DNA of 64,000 bases from Sphingobacterium sp. GVS05A (GTDB lineage: Bacteria > Bacteroidota > Bacteroidia > Sphingobacteriales > Sphingobacteriaceae), in the NCBI RefSeq assembly GCF_019969845.1, contig NZ_JAHXYR010000002.1, positions 496,001-560,000 of the forward strand, read 5' to 3'. Below the pieces are notes generated by a model. The model made no database searches, had not been told where the DNA came from, and was given only the letters and a program-made list of their open reading frames with translations. Numbering within the stretch: the first letter of the stretch is position 1; the number at the start of each line of letters is the position of its first letter. Positions 1 to 7,882 of the stretch are shown piece by piece. The position numbers and the translations under genes were made by a program.

Positions 1-726
1 ATCGAGATACTCCATACAGAGCACGCGATCAGAGGAGAGATCGGGATAAACTTTGGGCACCTTGATCAGTTTGTTGCCTTTAAAATTTTTAGCAAAGCGC
101 TCAATGTTATGGCGTTCGATGACCAGAGACATTTCCTCTTGCAGGGTCATGGCGAAAGATTCTACGATGAGGGAAAGGTTGAGATTTTCCAGTGCATCAT
201 TGTACATGGTCAGAATCTTAGCGATATCCCGCATGAGCGCAAGATCTACACGCATGACCTCATCTATTCCCGGTCGACGGACTTTTAAGACGACATTTGT
301 GCCGTCTTTTAATGTCGCCCGATAGACTTGAGCAATGGACGCTGCGGCAAAGGGCTCCGATGCGATGGTCTCAAATTGTTCAGTGATGTCTAATCCGAGT
401 TCTTCAGTAAGATATTCCTGAATGTCGACTTCAAAGGGCGGGACATTATCTTCAAGTTTTTTGAGTTCCTCAACGAGATCTTTTGGGAGCAAACCTTCGC
501 GGGTGGAAGCCGATTGTCCCAACTTGATAAAGGCCGGTCCGAGCTCTTCCAAAGCCATGCGAATACGCGTATATACACTGATTTTATCAACATCTATATT
601 ACGCTCTAAACTCGCTCTTGGCCCTTTCCATGGCAATCGGGCAATGGCATCTTTGAAACCATATTTTGCTAATATGCTTAATATTTGAGAACTACGTTGT
701 AACTTCTTGGTCGGATTGTACATCAT
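1..726 (-). CDS. ABC1/AarF/UbiB-family kinase-like protein, C-terminus beyond window
   Basis: The frame is open from a start at 726 (second ATG at 723) to base 1, giving 242 N-terminal residues without a stop. Seen directly: the family hallmark KxGQ motif (FIKLGQSASTREGLLP), then the alanine-rich nucleotide loop AAASIAQVYRA followed by a VVLKVRRPGI lysine strand and an EEMSLVIERHN segment. These are typical of ABC1 (PF03109) atypical kinases, which in bacteria support isoprenoid-quinone synthesis or act in membrane lipid homeostasis. The catalytic half lies outside the window, so completeness cannot be judged. It is followed at 808 by the sigma-factor pair on the same strand, with about 80 bp between. 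Bacteroidota generally use menaquinone, so a direct role in ubiquinone synthesis is unlikely. Confidence 0.85.
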   Translation of the reverse strand, partial: MMYNPTKKLQRSSQILSILAKYGFKDAIARLPWKGPRASLERNIDVDKISVYTRIRMALEELGPAFIKLGQSASTREGLLPKDLVEELKKLEDNVPPFEVDIQEYLTEELGLDITEQFETIASEPFAAASIAQVYRATLKDGTNVVLKVRRPGIDEVMRVDLALMRDIAKILTMYNDALENLNLSLIVESFAMTLQEEMSLVIERHNIERFAKNFKGNKLIKVPKVYPDLSSDRVLCMEYLD

Positions 727-807
727 GGACAAGGATTTTCGATAACAAGATACGAAATATCCAAGTTCGAGAACCACAAAGTTCTTACCTTTTTCGCATC
801 AACACCC

Positions 808-1449
808 TTATTCCGCTTCCATTTGGTCCAGGTTTTCTCTGATCTGTTTGACATAATCCCCATAATATGCCCGGATCATAAATTCGGTAATCAACACGAT
901 AATTAGGATGGAGAAAATCGCCGAGAGAATCATCCATAGTATAAAATTAGGATCCTGCTGCAGAGTATCTTTGAAATGATATAATTTCTCAAACCAAGCG
1001 ACTGCCCTATTTTGGCCAATCATAATGAGGTAAAGAAACAAGGCTTGCGGAATCATCACGTAGGCAACGATACGATAAGTCTCCACAGCATATTTGAGAT
1101 CGTAATACAGCTTGAGGAGATGCTCACGGGACGCCAGGAGATCAATTTGCTTAGCACTTTCGATCAGGTAATAGAACCTGCGGTAATACAACAGGCTCGA
1201 CAGCGAGATCTGCACAATAAAAAAGTAATACGCAAAAGCTGCATACCCTGAAATTTTATAGATTGGCAGCATGGGCACAGCAATCAGAAAAAACATGCAC
1301 ACCACCCATGAAACAAATTCACGTTTGATATTGCGTCTCAGTTTGGCCATGATATTACCGACCTCCTTATAATGTTTGAGATTTGGATTTTGTAGATCCT
1401 CATCTGTTGGCTGTTCCTGCCAAGATTTTTTTAATTCATCAAAATTCAT
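808..1449 (-). CDS. Four-helix membrane protein coupled to ECF sigma factor (possible anti-sigma)
   Basis: A 213-residue protein whose start overlaps the 3' end of the sigma-factor gene by 11 bp, so the two are almost certainly translated together. The N-terminal 40 residues are charged and would be cytoplasmic (FDELKKSWQEQPTDEDL). Four hydrophobic helices follow at about 45-64, 69-89, 126-144 and 168-190, with a charged C-terminal tail. Genes placed directly after an ECF sigma factor often encode its membrane anti-sigma partner, and an acidic, Trp-containing N-terminal segment fits sigma binding. No zinc-binding HxxxCxxC motif is present. The anti-sigma role is inferred from position only. 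Confidence 0.7.
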   Translation of the reverse strand: MNFDELKKSWQEQPTDEDLQNPNLKHYKEVGNIMAKLRRNIKREFVSWVVCMFFLIAVPMLPIYKISGYAAFAYYFFIVQISLSSLLYYRRFYYLIESAKQIDLLASREHLLKLYYDLKYAVETYRIVAYVMIPQALFLYLIMIGQNRAVAWFEKLYHFKDTLQQDPNFILWMILSAIFSILIIVLITEFMIRAYYGDYVKQIRENLDQMEAE

Positions 1450-1942
1450 AATTGTATTTTTTAATGATTTGTTGAATCCGTTCTTTTGTACGATTTAATT
1501 TGACCCGCGCATTGACTTCAGATATACCAAGATGTGCGGCGATTTCGCGATGGCTCTGGCCTTCCAAAAACAAAAAGATCAATGCTTTTTCTACGGCATT
1601 CAGGTCATGCACCGCCTGATAGAATATTTTTAGCTGTTCGTCTTTATCCGGATTATAGGATTCGTCCGGAAAATCATGTCGTTCTTCCAGGCTATCGTAA
1701 ATCTGATGTTTCTTCTCTTTCTTTAAAAATACCATCGCGGTATTCAATGCAACACGATACATCCATGTTGAAAATTTACTTTGCTGCTTAAACGTCGCGT
1801 AGGACTTCCAGAGCTGATAAACAATTTCCTGATAAAGATCTTGCCGTCCATCGTGATCATCCATATACATACGGCTCACCTTGACGATAATTCCTTTATT
1901 TTCGTCAATCAACTGAAGAAATTCTGTTTCCGAATGAGCCAA
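1439..1942 (-). CDS. RNA polymerase ECF-type sigma factor
   Basis: 167 residues, the usual size of an extracytoplasmic-function sigma-70 factor. Region 2 is visible at about residues 30-75 (DLYQEIVYQLWKSYATF, then FSTWMYRVALNTA), matching the core-binding and -10 recognition helices. Region 4 lies at about 115-160 (LNAVEKALIFLFLEGQSHREI, then AAHLGISEVNARVKLNR), a helix-turn-helix for the -35 element. It should direct RNA polymerase to a stress or envelope regulon. It overlaps the downstream membrane-protein gene and is divergent from the thioesterase gene, so the 120-bp gap holds promoters for both directions. Confidence 0.93.
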   Translation of the reverse strand: MAHSETEFLQLIDENKGIIVKVSRMYMDDHDGRQDLYQEIVYQLWKSYATFKQQSKFSTWMYRVALNTAMVFLKKEKKHQIYDSLEERHDFPDESYNPDKDEQLKIFYQAVHDLNAVEKALIFLFLEGQSHREIAAHLGISEVNARVKLNRTKERIQQIIKKYNYEF

Positions 1943-2038
1943 TGGTAAATTTTCTTTTTAAGATCTTTTCAGGTAATAAGTATAGCAAACAAACAAAGTG
2001 TTACAGCTTAATTTAAAAATATGTAAATTGTTCATAAA

Positions 2039-2045
2039 AAGGAGG
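2039..2045 (+). promoter_or_regulatory. Purine-rich Shine-Dalgarno-like site before the thioesterase gene
   Basis: AAGGAGG lies 18 nt before the ATG at 2064. The spacing is longer than ideal, but the site falls downstream of the alternative GTG at 1998 and therefore supports the later start. Confidence 0.4.
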
Positions 2046-2063
2046 CAAATCACAATAATAATT

Positions 2064-2501
2064 ATGGAAAATATATTTTATGAGGGACAGGTCATCTGGG
2101 CACAAATAGATGCCAATCGACACATGCGTCATTCTGCCTATGCCGATATCTGTGCACAGGCACGGAGCAACATGCTGAACAAAATGGGTTTTTCTTTGGA
2201 CAAGTTTGCCCAGTTTCAGATCGGACCGATCCTATTTCGGGAAGAATTGATCTACGCAAAGGAAGTACATCTGGATGAATACGTCCAGGTAAAAGTGGAA
2301 CTGACCAAATACAATAAAATCAATAGTCGATTTTCTTTTATCCATAAGGTCTATCGCCAGGATGGCACATTATGCTGTACAGTAAATGTTGATGGTGCCT
2401 GGCTTGACTTAAAGCTGCGAAAATTGACCAAATTACCGGAAGAAATGGAGCCCTATCTGGCCAAAGTACCTCGTGCAGAGGGATATGAAGAGATTGGATA
2501 A
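2064..2501 (+). CDS. Acyl-CoA thioesterase, 4HBT hotdog family
   Basis: 145 residues beginning MENIFYEGQVIWAQID. The N-terminal segment has the YbgC/4HBT pattern D-x-N-x-H-x5-Y with an AR a few residues later (DANRHMRHSAYADICAQAR); Asp16 is the expected catalytic residue. The length fits a single hotdog domain, which works as a dimer or tetramer hydrolysing acyl-CoA or acyl-ACP thioesters. An in-frame GTG at 1998 would add 22 poorly conserved-looking residues, so the ATG at 2064 is preferred. Substrate chain length cannot be read from sequence. It stands alone and is followed by a hairpin. Confidence 0.85.
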   Translation: MENIFYEGQVIWAQIDANRHMRHSAYADICAQARSNMLNKMGFSLDKFAQFQIGPILFREELIYAKEVHLDEYVQVKVELTKYNKINSRFSFIHKVYRQDGTLCCTVNVDGAWLDLKLRKLTKLPEEMEPYLAKVPRAEGYEEIG

Positions 2502-2538
2502 AAAAAATCCCTCGGAATATTTTTGTATTCCGAGGGAT
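2501..2538 (-). terminator. Intrinsic terminator of hsp20 (also ends the thioesterase transcript)
   Basis: A perfect 13-bp stem (2507-2519 with 2526-2538) with a 6-nt loop. On the minus strand it is followed by seven T residues (2507-2501), so it terminates transcripts from the hsp20 gene. On the plus strand there is no T tract after it. Confidence 0.8.
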
Positions 2539-2645
2539 CAAAACATAAACTAACCTAAAAAACTATCTTATTTGAGTATCAACTGACCATCGGTCAGGAT
2601 GCGCTTGTCATATGATCTTTATGTTTATCATATAGGCGGTACGAA

Positions 2646-3089
2646 CTATTTTACTTCGATCAAACGCTTTGCGATAATAGCATCTTCTTTCTTGCCAACA
2701 GTTAAAATCAATATTCCACCTTCATAGGCTGCTTCAATATTGCTATAGTCAACCGTTTCAGGTAAGGTAAATGATCTTGAAAATGAACTATAATTGAATT
2801 CCTTCTTGCTATATAGTTTTTCTTCACTTACTTGCTCTTCTTTTTTCTCCGCTGAAATAGTGATCAGATTTTTATCCACATTGATTTTAAAATCTGACTT
2901 ATCCAATCCCGGAGCTGCCATTTCGATCTTAAATGATTTTTCAGACTCCGAAATATTCACCGCAGGAACACGTGAAACTAAACGATCTGAAATAAAATTA
3001 TCATTGAATAGATTGTCAAATACAGTATTTACAAATGGATTTACTGCGTCGGTATTCAAACTTTTTGTAGGGAATTTAATTAATGCCAT
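2646..3089 (-). CDS. Small heat-shock protein, Hsp20/alpha-crystallin family
   Basis: 147 residues. The alpha-crystallin domain occupies about residues 42-147: it opens with VPAVNISESEKSFKIEMAAPG, carries the beta strands FKINVDKNLITISAEKK, and ends with YEGGILILTVGKK, a form of the conserved A-x-x-x-G-V-L motif. It is an ATP-independent holdase forming large oligomers that bind unfolding proteins. The basic C-terminus (IAKRLIEVK) has an IxV-like tail. It is monocistronic, with its own terminator, a strong ribosome-binding site and an inverted repeat about 100 bp upstream of its start. Confidence 0.93.
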   Translation of the reverse strand: MALIKFPTKSLNTDAVNPFVNTVFDNLFNDNFISDRLVSRVPAVNISESEKSFKIEMAAPGLDKSDFKINVDKNLITISAEKKEEQVSEEKLYSKKEFNYSSFSRSFTLPETVDYSNIEAAYEGGILILTVGKKEDAIIAKRLIEVK

Positions 3090-3096
3090 TTTTTGT

Positions 3097-3102
3097 CCTC
3101 CT
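3097..3102 (-). promoter_or_regulatory. Canonical Shine-Dalgarno site of hsp20
   Basis: On the minus strand AGGAGG sits 7 nt before the hsp20 ATG (3089). A perfect SD is unusual in this window, where most genes have AT-rich leaders, and suggests strong translation on induction. Confidence 0.65.
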
Positions 3103-3184
3103 AATTTTTTTTATTTTTTGTTAAGCTTTATTTTCTAACTCTTTTCTAGGGGATATTCAATTCACGTACCAGCCGCAAAATAAA

Positions 3185-3226
3185 GACAAAATGTCATTTT
3201 CAAATAGCTTAAAGCGACATTTTGAC
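3185..3226. promoter_or_regulatory. Inverted repeat upstream of hsp20
   Basis: GACAAAATGTC (3185-3195) and GACATTTTGAC (3216-3226) are inverted copies of each other at 10 of 11 positions, with centres 31 bp apart (about three helical turns). They lie 96-137 bp upstream of the hsp20 start. It is not the CIRCE element. It may be a regulator site, but nothing else supports this. Confidence 0.35.
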
Positions 3227-3373
3227 ACAACACACTTAAAATCGTCCATAAAAGGGCGCGATATTGTCATTGCTTGGAAGACATGATCCCACTACCCGGT
3301 ATAGCATTAACGTAGCAGTAGGCAAACTGTTTTCAGGCGGATTTAATTTTACAAAATATTAACCATGGTTCTT

Positions 3374-4099
3374 TTACTTTTTCTCTTCTGGTCTATCTTG
3401 TTGTTCCAGTGCCCTAATCAGCAAAAATTTAACAGCATCGTAGATATAATCTTTTGCCTCTGCATAGGAAATATCATAAATCCGTGACACCAATGCATCA
3501 TATTGCGGAAAGGGAGAAAATAATTTAGCGTAATAGGCATCCAGCTGTGCATGAGTGGGTAATTCAAAAGCCAGCCGAAGCTGAAATCGCCGGATAATTG
3601 CCGTATCCAATATTTCGGGATGATTGGTTGCTGCAATCAATACGGCTTCCGCCGGAAAATAATCGATCAGTTGGATAATCGTATTTACCAGGCGGCGCAT
3701 CTCCCCTACATCTTTCTCTTCACTGATCCGTGCTTTTCCGATCTGGTCAAATTCATCGAGAAACAGTACAGCTTTTTCACGTCCCGCCTTGTCAAAGACC
3801 TGCTTGATATGCTGTGAGGTCTCACCGATGCGGGATGAGATCAAGTTACTCAGGTTCAAGATATAGATCGGTTTGTCGAGTGCCGTCGCCAAAGCTTTTG
3901 CCGTCGTTGTTTTTCCGCAACCCGAATAACCGTGTAATAGAATCTTGTTGCTTACAGGCAGACCATATTGCGAGAGCTCTCGAATATAGCGATGCTCCTT
4001 GATCAGCTGTTGCAGTTTCTGCCGGCTATCTTCCGCTAAAAAAACATCTTCTAATGCTATCTTTTCCTTATCGGCTATAACAAGATCGTAAATATTCAT
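3374..4099 (-). CDS. Single-domain AAA+ ATPase
   Basis: 241 residues with a complete AAA core: Walker A GYSGCGKT at 57-64, Walker B VLFLDEFD at 111-118, sensor-1 Asn in AATNH at about 156-160, and an arginine finger at RRF (170-172). The N-terminal 45 residues form a short charged linker rather than a recognisable substrate domain. Stand-alone AAA ATPases of this type act as unfoldases or remodelling factors, often with a neighbouring partner; here the neighbours are hsp20 and folB and give no clear partner. No protease domain is fused, so an FtsH-like role is excluded. The substrate is unknown. Confidence 0.85.
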   Translation of the reverse strand: MNIYDLVIADKEKIALEDVFLAEDSRQKLQQLIKEHRYIRELSQYGLPVSNKILLHGYSGCGKTTTAKALATALDKPIYILNLSNLISSRIGETSQHIKQVFDKAGREKAVLFLDEFDQIGKARISEEKDVGEMRRLVNTIIQLIDYFPAEAVLIAATNHPEILDTAIIRRFQLRLAFELPTHAQLDAYYAKLFSPFPQYDALVSRIYDISYAEAKDYIYDAVKFLLIRALEQQDRPEEKK

Positions 4100-4179
4100 C
4101 TTAACAATTTGACACTTTTATACAATGGATCCGCAAATTTAGGCAGGTATTTCAAACTTTTGCTGGTCCAGTTTGAAAA

Positions 4180-4554
4180 TTAATCATTCAGGTATTTCAA
4201 ACCGACCTGCGAATAGGATAAATCACCGCCAAACGGTGGATTCGATTTGCGTATGACAACCTCAATCATTACGGCATGAGGTACCCCTAGCCGAATCTGT
4301 TCCAATATTTCTGCAGCTGCAGATTCCAGCAGTTTCCGTTTGGGTTGCATCACACGAGCAGTGATCTGATACAGTTCTTCATAATTTAGCGTATTCCGCA
4401 AATCTTCGGTTTCTGTATTATGAAAAGGGAAAGAGACATCAATAGACACAAAAAATTCATTCCCGAGAATCTGCTCCTCCTCGTAATAGCCAATTGGCGC
4501 ATAAAACCGCGCTTCTTTCAATGAGACTGTCTGTAAAATGGTTGCCATGCACAA
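4180..4554 (-). CDS. folB: Dihydroneopterin aldolase (FolB)
   Basis: 124 residues, the normal FolB length. It converts 7,8-dihydroneopterin to 6-hydroxymethyl-dihydropterin and glycolaldehyde in folate synthesis. Visible family signatures are ARFYAPIGYYEEEQILGNEF near the N-terminus (acidic pterin-binding region), a LNYEELYQI segment with the conserved Tyr, LLESAAAEIL, and the catalytic-lysine region VVIRKSNPPFGG near residue 105. The start is MCMATILQ at 4554; a second ATG at 4548 is equally possible. It is a single gene; no other folate genes are nearby. Confidence 0.9.
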   Translation of the reverse strand: MCMATILQTVSLKEARFYAPIGYYEEEQILGNEFFVSIDVSFPFHNTETEDLRNTLNYEELYQITARVMQPKRKLLESAAAEILEQIRLGVPHAVMIEVVIRKSNPPFGGDLSYSQVGLKYLND

Positions 4555-4731
4555 ACCTAAGCAAATTGTTCCGAAATCAAAAAATCTACAGTTTCAACAA
4601 ATTCAATAGCATCAGACCAGAGAAAAATCTCATCCATATACATTCAGGCACTTAAATAGATTCTATTCTAAAATTATAATTGTATATAAAGGCAAATTTT
4701 CCTAAGTTTAAATACACCAAAAACCCAACAG

Positions 4732-5460
4732 ATGAACTTTTCTTTATCTTCGGCACTATGCCTGGCGATCTTATGCGGTTCCAGCGCAATCCATGCCCAA
4801 ACAAATATGAAACCCAGCGATACAGAGTATTACAAACCTGTTCCGCCAACAGTAACACTTAACAAGGGAATCCCAAGTGATGCCATTGTTCTTTTTGACG
4901 GCAAGGACCTGAGCAAATGGAAGAGCGAAAAGGGGAATGCAAACTGGACAGTTGCCAATAATACGCTTGAAGTAAAACCCGGAACTGGAAATATCGAGAC
5001 AACCGAGCATTTCAGCGACTTTCAGCTCCATATTGAATGGAAGAGTCCGGAGCTCATCAAGGGCGAAGGACAAGGCAGAGGGAATAGTGGCATTTTCCTC
5101 CAGGGACTTTATGAAATTCAGGTATTGGACAACAATAACAACCCAACCTATGTCAATGGTGGTGCGGGAAGTCTTTACAAGCAACGTCCGCCGCTAGCTC
5201 AGGTCATCGTAACGGACAAATGGCATGTATACGATATCATCTACAAGGCTCCTCAGTTTAACAAAGACAGCCTACTGATCAGCAAAGGAACAGTCACTGT
5301 TCTCCACAATGGCGTCGTTGTCCAGAATAACACCCAGATTGACGGCACAACAGAGTATATTGGACTTCCGAAACAGGTGAGCCATGGTCCCGGCCCCATT
5401 ATCCTGCAAGATCATGGTGATCTGGTCCAGTTTAGAAATATCTGGCTCCGCAAACTCTAG
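4732..5460 (+). CDS. DUF1080 / 3-keto-disaccharide hydrolase family protein, secreted
   Basis: 242 residues with a signal peptide (hydrophobic core LSSALCLAILCGSS, cleavage near AIHAQ at 23). The rest is one DUF1080 (PF06439) concanavalin-like beta-sandwich: IVLFDGKDLSKWKS, FQLHIEWKSP, GRGNSGIFLQGLYEIQVLD, WHVYDIIY and the closing GPIILQDHGDLVQFRNIWLR are all typical strands. Family members hydrolyse or bind 3-keto-glycosides in the periplasm. A second DUF1080 protein with a different architecture lies at 59367-60347. A 12-bp-stem hairpin follows, and the DPP-IV gene is next on the same strand. Confidence 0.87.
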   Translation: MNFSLSSALCLAILCGSSAIHAQTNMKPSDTEYYKPVPPTVTLNKGIPSDAIVLFDGKDLSKWKSEKGNANWTVANNTLEVKPGTGNIETTEHFSDFQLHIEWKSPELIKGEGQGRGNSGIFLQGLYEIQVLDNNNNPTYVNGGAGSLYKQRPPLAQVIVTDKWHVYDIIYKAPQFNKDSLLISKGTVTVLHNGVVVQNNTQIDGTTEYIGLPKQVSHGPGPIILQDHGDLVQFRNIWLRKL

Positions 5461-5506
5461 GTCCACACAACAATTTCAGTTAGACAAGCAACAATTCTGT
5501 ACTAGG

Positions 5507-5543
5507 TTTTATAGGGCTATTTCCCTAATTTAGCCCTATAAAA
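5507..5543 (+). terminator. Hairpin after the DUF1080 gene
   Basis: A perfect 12-bp stem (5507-5518 with 5532-5543) with a 13-nt loop, 47 bp after the stop codon. The stem is flanked by AT-rich ends but lacks a long T tract. Confidence 0.6.
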
Positions 5544-5619
5544 TTTAAAAGCAAACTCCATCATAAGGGCAAAAAAACACTTATGATCGGCTCAGCATCA
5601 TTAAAAATAAATTATTCTA

Positions 5620-7797
5620 ATGAAAAGAATTGCGCTATTCTTCTTGTTGGCAAGTGCCTTAACCAGTCATGCCCAACGAAACCTTAATTTGGAAGAAACT
5701 GTATTCGGACCACGCACCTATGCGCCAACATCGATTACTGCAGCTTCCTGGATACCAAAATCAAACAGCCTCTCTTACCTCGATAAATCGTATCAAAATC
5801 TGCTCTCCAAAAGTGCAGCAAACAATTGGACAGAGACGAGCTTGTTATCTAAAACTGAGCTCGAAACAGCTTTGAAAGCTGCAATTCCAAACGAAACATT
5901 CAGCTTACGCATGTTTCCTTACGACTACAAATGGCGTGATGGCAATTCACTCTTGCTTCAGGTAGATGGCAAAGACAAAGTATATACTGTCATCTATAAT
6001 CTCAAGTCCAAAAATATCGAAAGTTTTATCGGCAACGATAGCCAAGGTGCTAACCGCGAACTAAGCACAGACTTTTCTAAAATCGCTTATTTGGTGGACA
6101 ATAATATCGCCATCGTTGACAAAAACGGAAAAGTAACTGCAGTAACCAACGACAGCGACAAAGGTATTGTGAATGGTAGTGATTATACCCACCGTCAGGA
6201 ATTCGGTATAAAAAAAGGCATGTGGTGGAATGCTCAAAATGACAAATTACTCTACTACCGCAAGAATGAAACCATGGTCGCCAACTATCCACTCCCCCAA
6301 TGGAGTCCGAAAGTTGCCGAAATCAAATGGATAAAATACCCCATGACAGGGCAAAAATCGGAGGAGGTAACACTGGTTATCTACAACAGTGTTACAGGAC
6401 AAAAAGTAACCTTACAGACCGGAGATCATAGCGAACAATACCTGACCAGTGTAACCTGGGATCCTTCAGGCAAATTCATTTATGTAGGCGTTCTCAACCG
6501 CGGCCAAAATGACCTCAAGTTCAATAAATACAATGTTGAAACCGGAGCACTGGTTAAAACATTGTTTGAGGAAACCGCAACAACTTGGGTAGAGCCAGAA
6601 AATCCACTTACCTTCTTACCAAACACAGCGGATCAATTTCTTTACCAATCCGACAAAGATGGCTACAACCAGCTTTACCTCTACAATACAGAGGGAAAAC
6701 TGATTAAAAAATTAGGTTTCAAGGATATTGTGTTAGAAAACCTCTTGGAATTCTCAGCTGATGGAAACAAAATAAGCTATATCGGCGTCACCAATAATGG
6801 CATGGACCGTCAATTATTTGAGGTAGACCTTAAATCCGGAAAAACAATACAGCTAACAAATGAATCGGGTATACACCAGGCTTCGTTGAGTGGTGATGGC
6901 AAATATATCTATGACCAATATAGTGACCTGAAGACACCAAACATGATCCAGATCAAAGAGGTCAAATCGGGCAAGGGAACTGTCCTGGTCAAAGCTGACA
7001 ATCCATTTAGCGGAAAAATTAATAATCCAAAAATAGAATTTGTCCAACTTACTTCTGCTGATGGCAAATATCCACTGACCGGCCGTATTATCTATCCAAA
7101 TGATTTTGATCCTGCGAAGAAGTATCCGGTCATGTATTATCTGTATGGTGGTTCTCATTCGCAATTGGTTTCCAACAAATGGCTAGGTGGTGCAGGTTAC
7201 TTTGATCTCTATATGGCCCAACAGGGATATATTGTCTTTACAATGGACAATCGCGGCACCAATTACCGAGGCCGTGATTTTTATACGGCTACACACCGTA
7301 ACCTTGGTCAAAATGAAATGGCCGATCAGCTCAAAGGAATTGAATTCCTAAAATCAAAATCCTTTGTCGATCAACAACGCATGGGGATCTTCGGCTGGAG
7401 CTTCGGTGGATTTATGACGACTTCATTTATGTTACATCATAACGATATTTTTAAAGCCGCAGTCGCTGGAGGTCCAGTTATTGACTGGAAGTTTTATGAA
7501 GTAATGTATGGCGAGCGTTATATGGACACACCTCAGGAAAACCCTGAAGGATATAAACTGACATCCTTATTGAATAAGGCCGATCAGCTAAAAGGACGGT
7601 TGTTGATCATCCATGGTGCCCAGGACCCAGTAGTGGTACAACAAAACAGCATGGAGTTTTTAGAAGCCTGTATTAAGGCCGGGAAACAGGTCGATTATTT
7701 CTTATACCCTACTCACGAACATAATGTGATGGGCAAAGATCGTATCCATATGTACGAGAAAATTGCGGATTATTTTAATCAACATCTAAAAAAATAA
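5620..7797 (+). CDS. Dipeptidyl-peptidase IV type serine peptidase (S9 family)
   Basis: 725 residues, close to other bacterial DPP-IV enzymes. A signal peptide (IALFFLLASALTSHAQ) directs it to the periplasm or outer membrane. Residues of about 70-450 are the DPPIV N-terminal beta-propeller; about 500-725 are the alpha/beta hydrolase domain. The catalytic triad can be placed: Ser594 in FGWSFGGFM, Asp669 in IHGAQDPV and His701 in YPTHEHNV. The enzyme cleaves X-Pro or X-Ala dipeptides from peptide N-termini. With the M28 peptidase convergent just downstream, it fits extracellular peptide scavenging. A strong hairpin follows the stop. Confidence 0.93.
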   Translation: MKRIALFFLLASALTSHAQRNLNLEETVFGPRTYAPTSITAASWIPKSNSLSYLDKSYQNLLSKSAANNWTETSLLSKTELETALKAAIPNETFSLRMFPYDYKWRDGNSLLLQVDGKDKVYTVIYNLKSKNIESFIGNDSQGANRELSTDFSKIAYLVDNNIAIVDKNGKVTAVTNDSDKGIVNGSDYTHRQEFGIKKGMWWNAQNDKLLYYRKNETMVANYPLPQWSPKVAEIKWIKYPMTGQKSEEVTLVIYNSVTGQKVTLQTGDHSEQYLTSVTWDPSGKFIYVGVLNRGQNDLKFNKYNVETGALVKTLFEETATTWVEPENPLTFLPNTADQFLYQSDKDGYNQLYLYNTEGKLIKKLGFKDIVLENLLEFSADGNKISYIGVTNNGMDRQLFEVDLKSGKTIQLTNESGIHQASLSGDGKYIYDQYSDLKTPNMIQIKEVKSGKGTVLVKADNPFSGKINNPKIEFVQLTSADGKYPLTGRIIYPNDFDPAKKYPVMYYLYGGSHSQLVSNKWLGGAGYFDLYMAQQGYIVFTMDNRGTNYRGRDFYTATHRNLGQNEMADQLKGIEFLKSKSFVDQQRMGIFGWSFGGFMTTSFMLHHNDIFKAAVAGGPVIDWKFYEVMYGERYMDTPQENPEGYKLTSLLNKADQLKGRLLIIHGAQDPVVVQQNSMEFLEACIKAGKQVDYFLYPTHEHNVMGKDRIHMYEKIADYFNQHLKK

Positions 7798-7816
7798 GTG
7801 GCAATATGTTTTTAAC

Positions 7817-7852
7817 ACAAAGGCGCCTTTCTTTTCCGATTGGCGCCTTTGT
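7817..7852 (+). terminator. Terminator hairpin after the DPP-IV gene
   Basis: A perfect 11-bp GC-rich stem (7817-7827 with 7842-7852) with a pyrimidine-rich 14-nt loop. It lies between two convergent genes and could serve both. Confidence 0.7.
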
Positions 7853-7882
7853 ATTATTAAGAATAAATTGTTCAATGGTTCA

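Noticed and set aside
1998..2063. GTG start for the thioesterase
   Set aside because: It would add 22 residues with no family likeness before the normal hotdog start, and the purine-rich site lies after it.
4771..5184. A 137-residue open frame on the minus strand in the DUF1080 gene
   Set aside because: It lies entirely inside a recognised plus-strand gene with signal peptide and domain, and shows no family motif.
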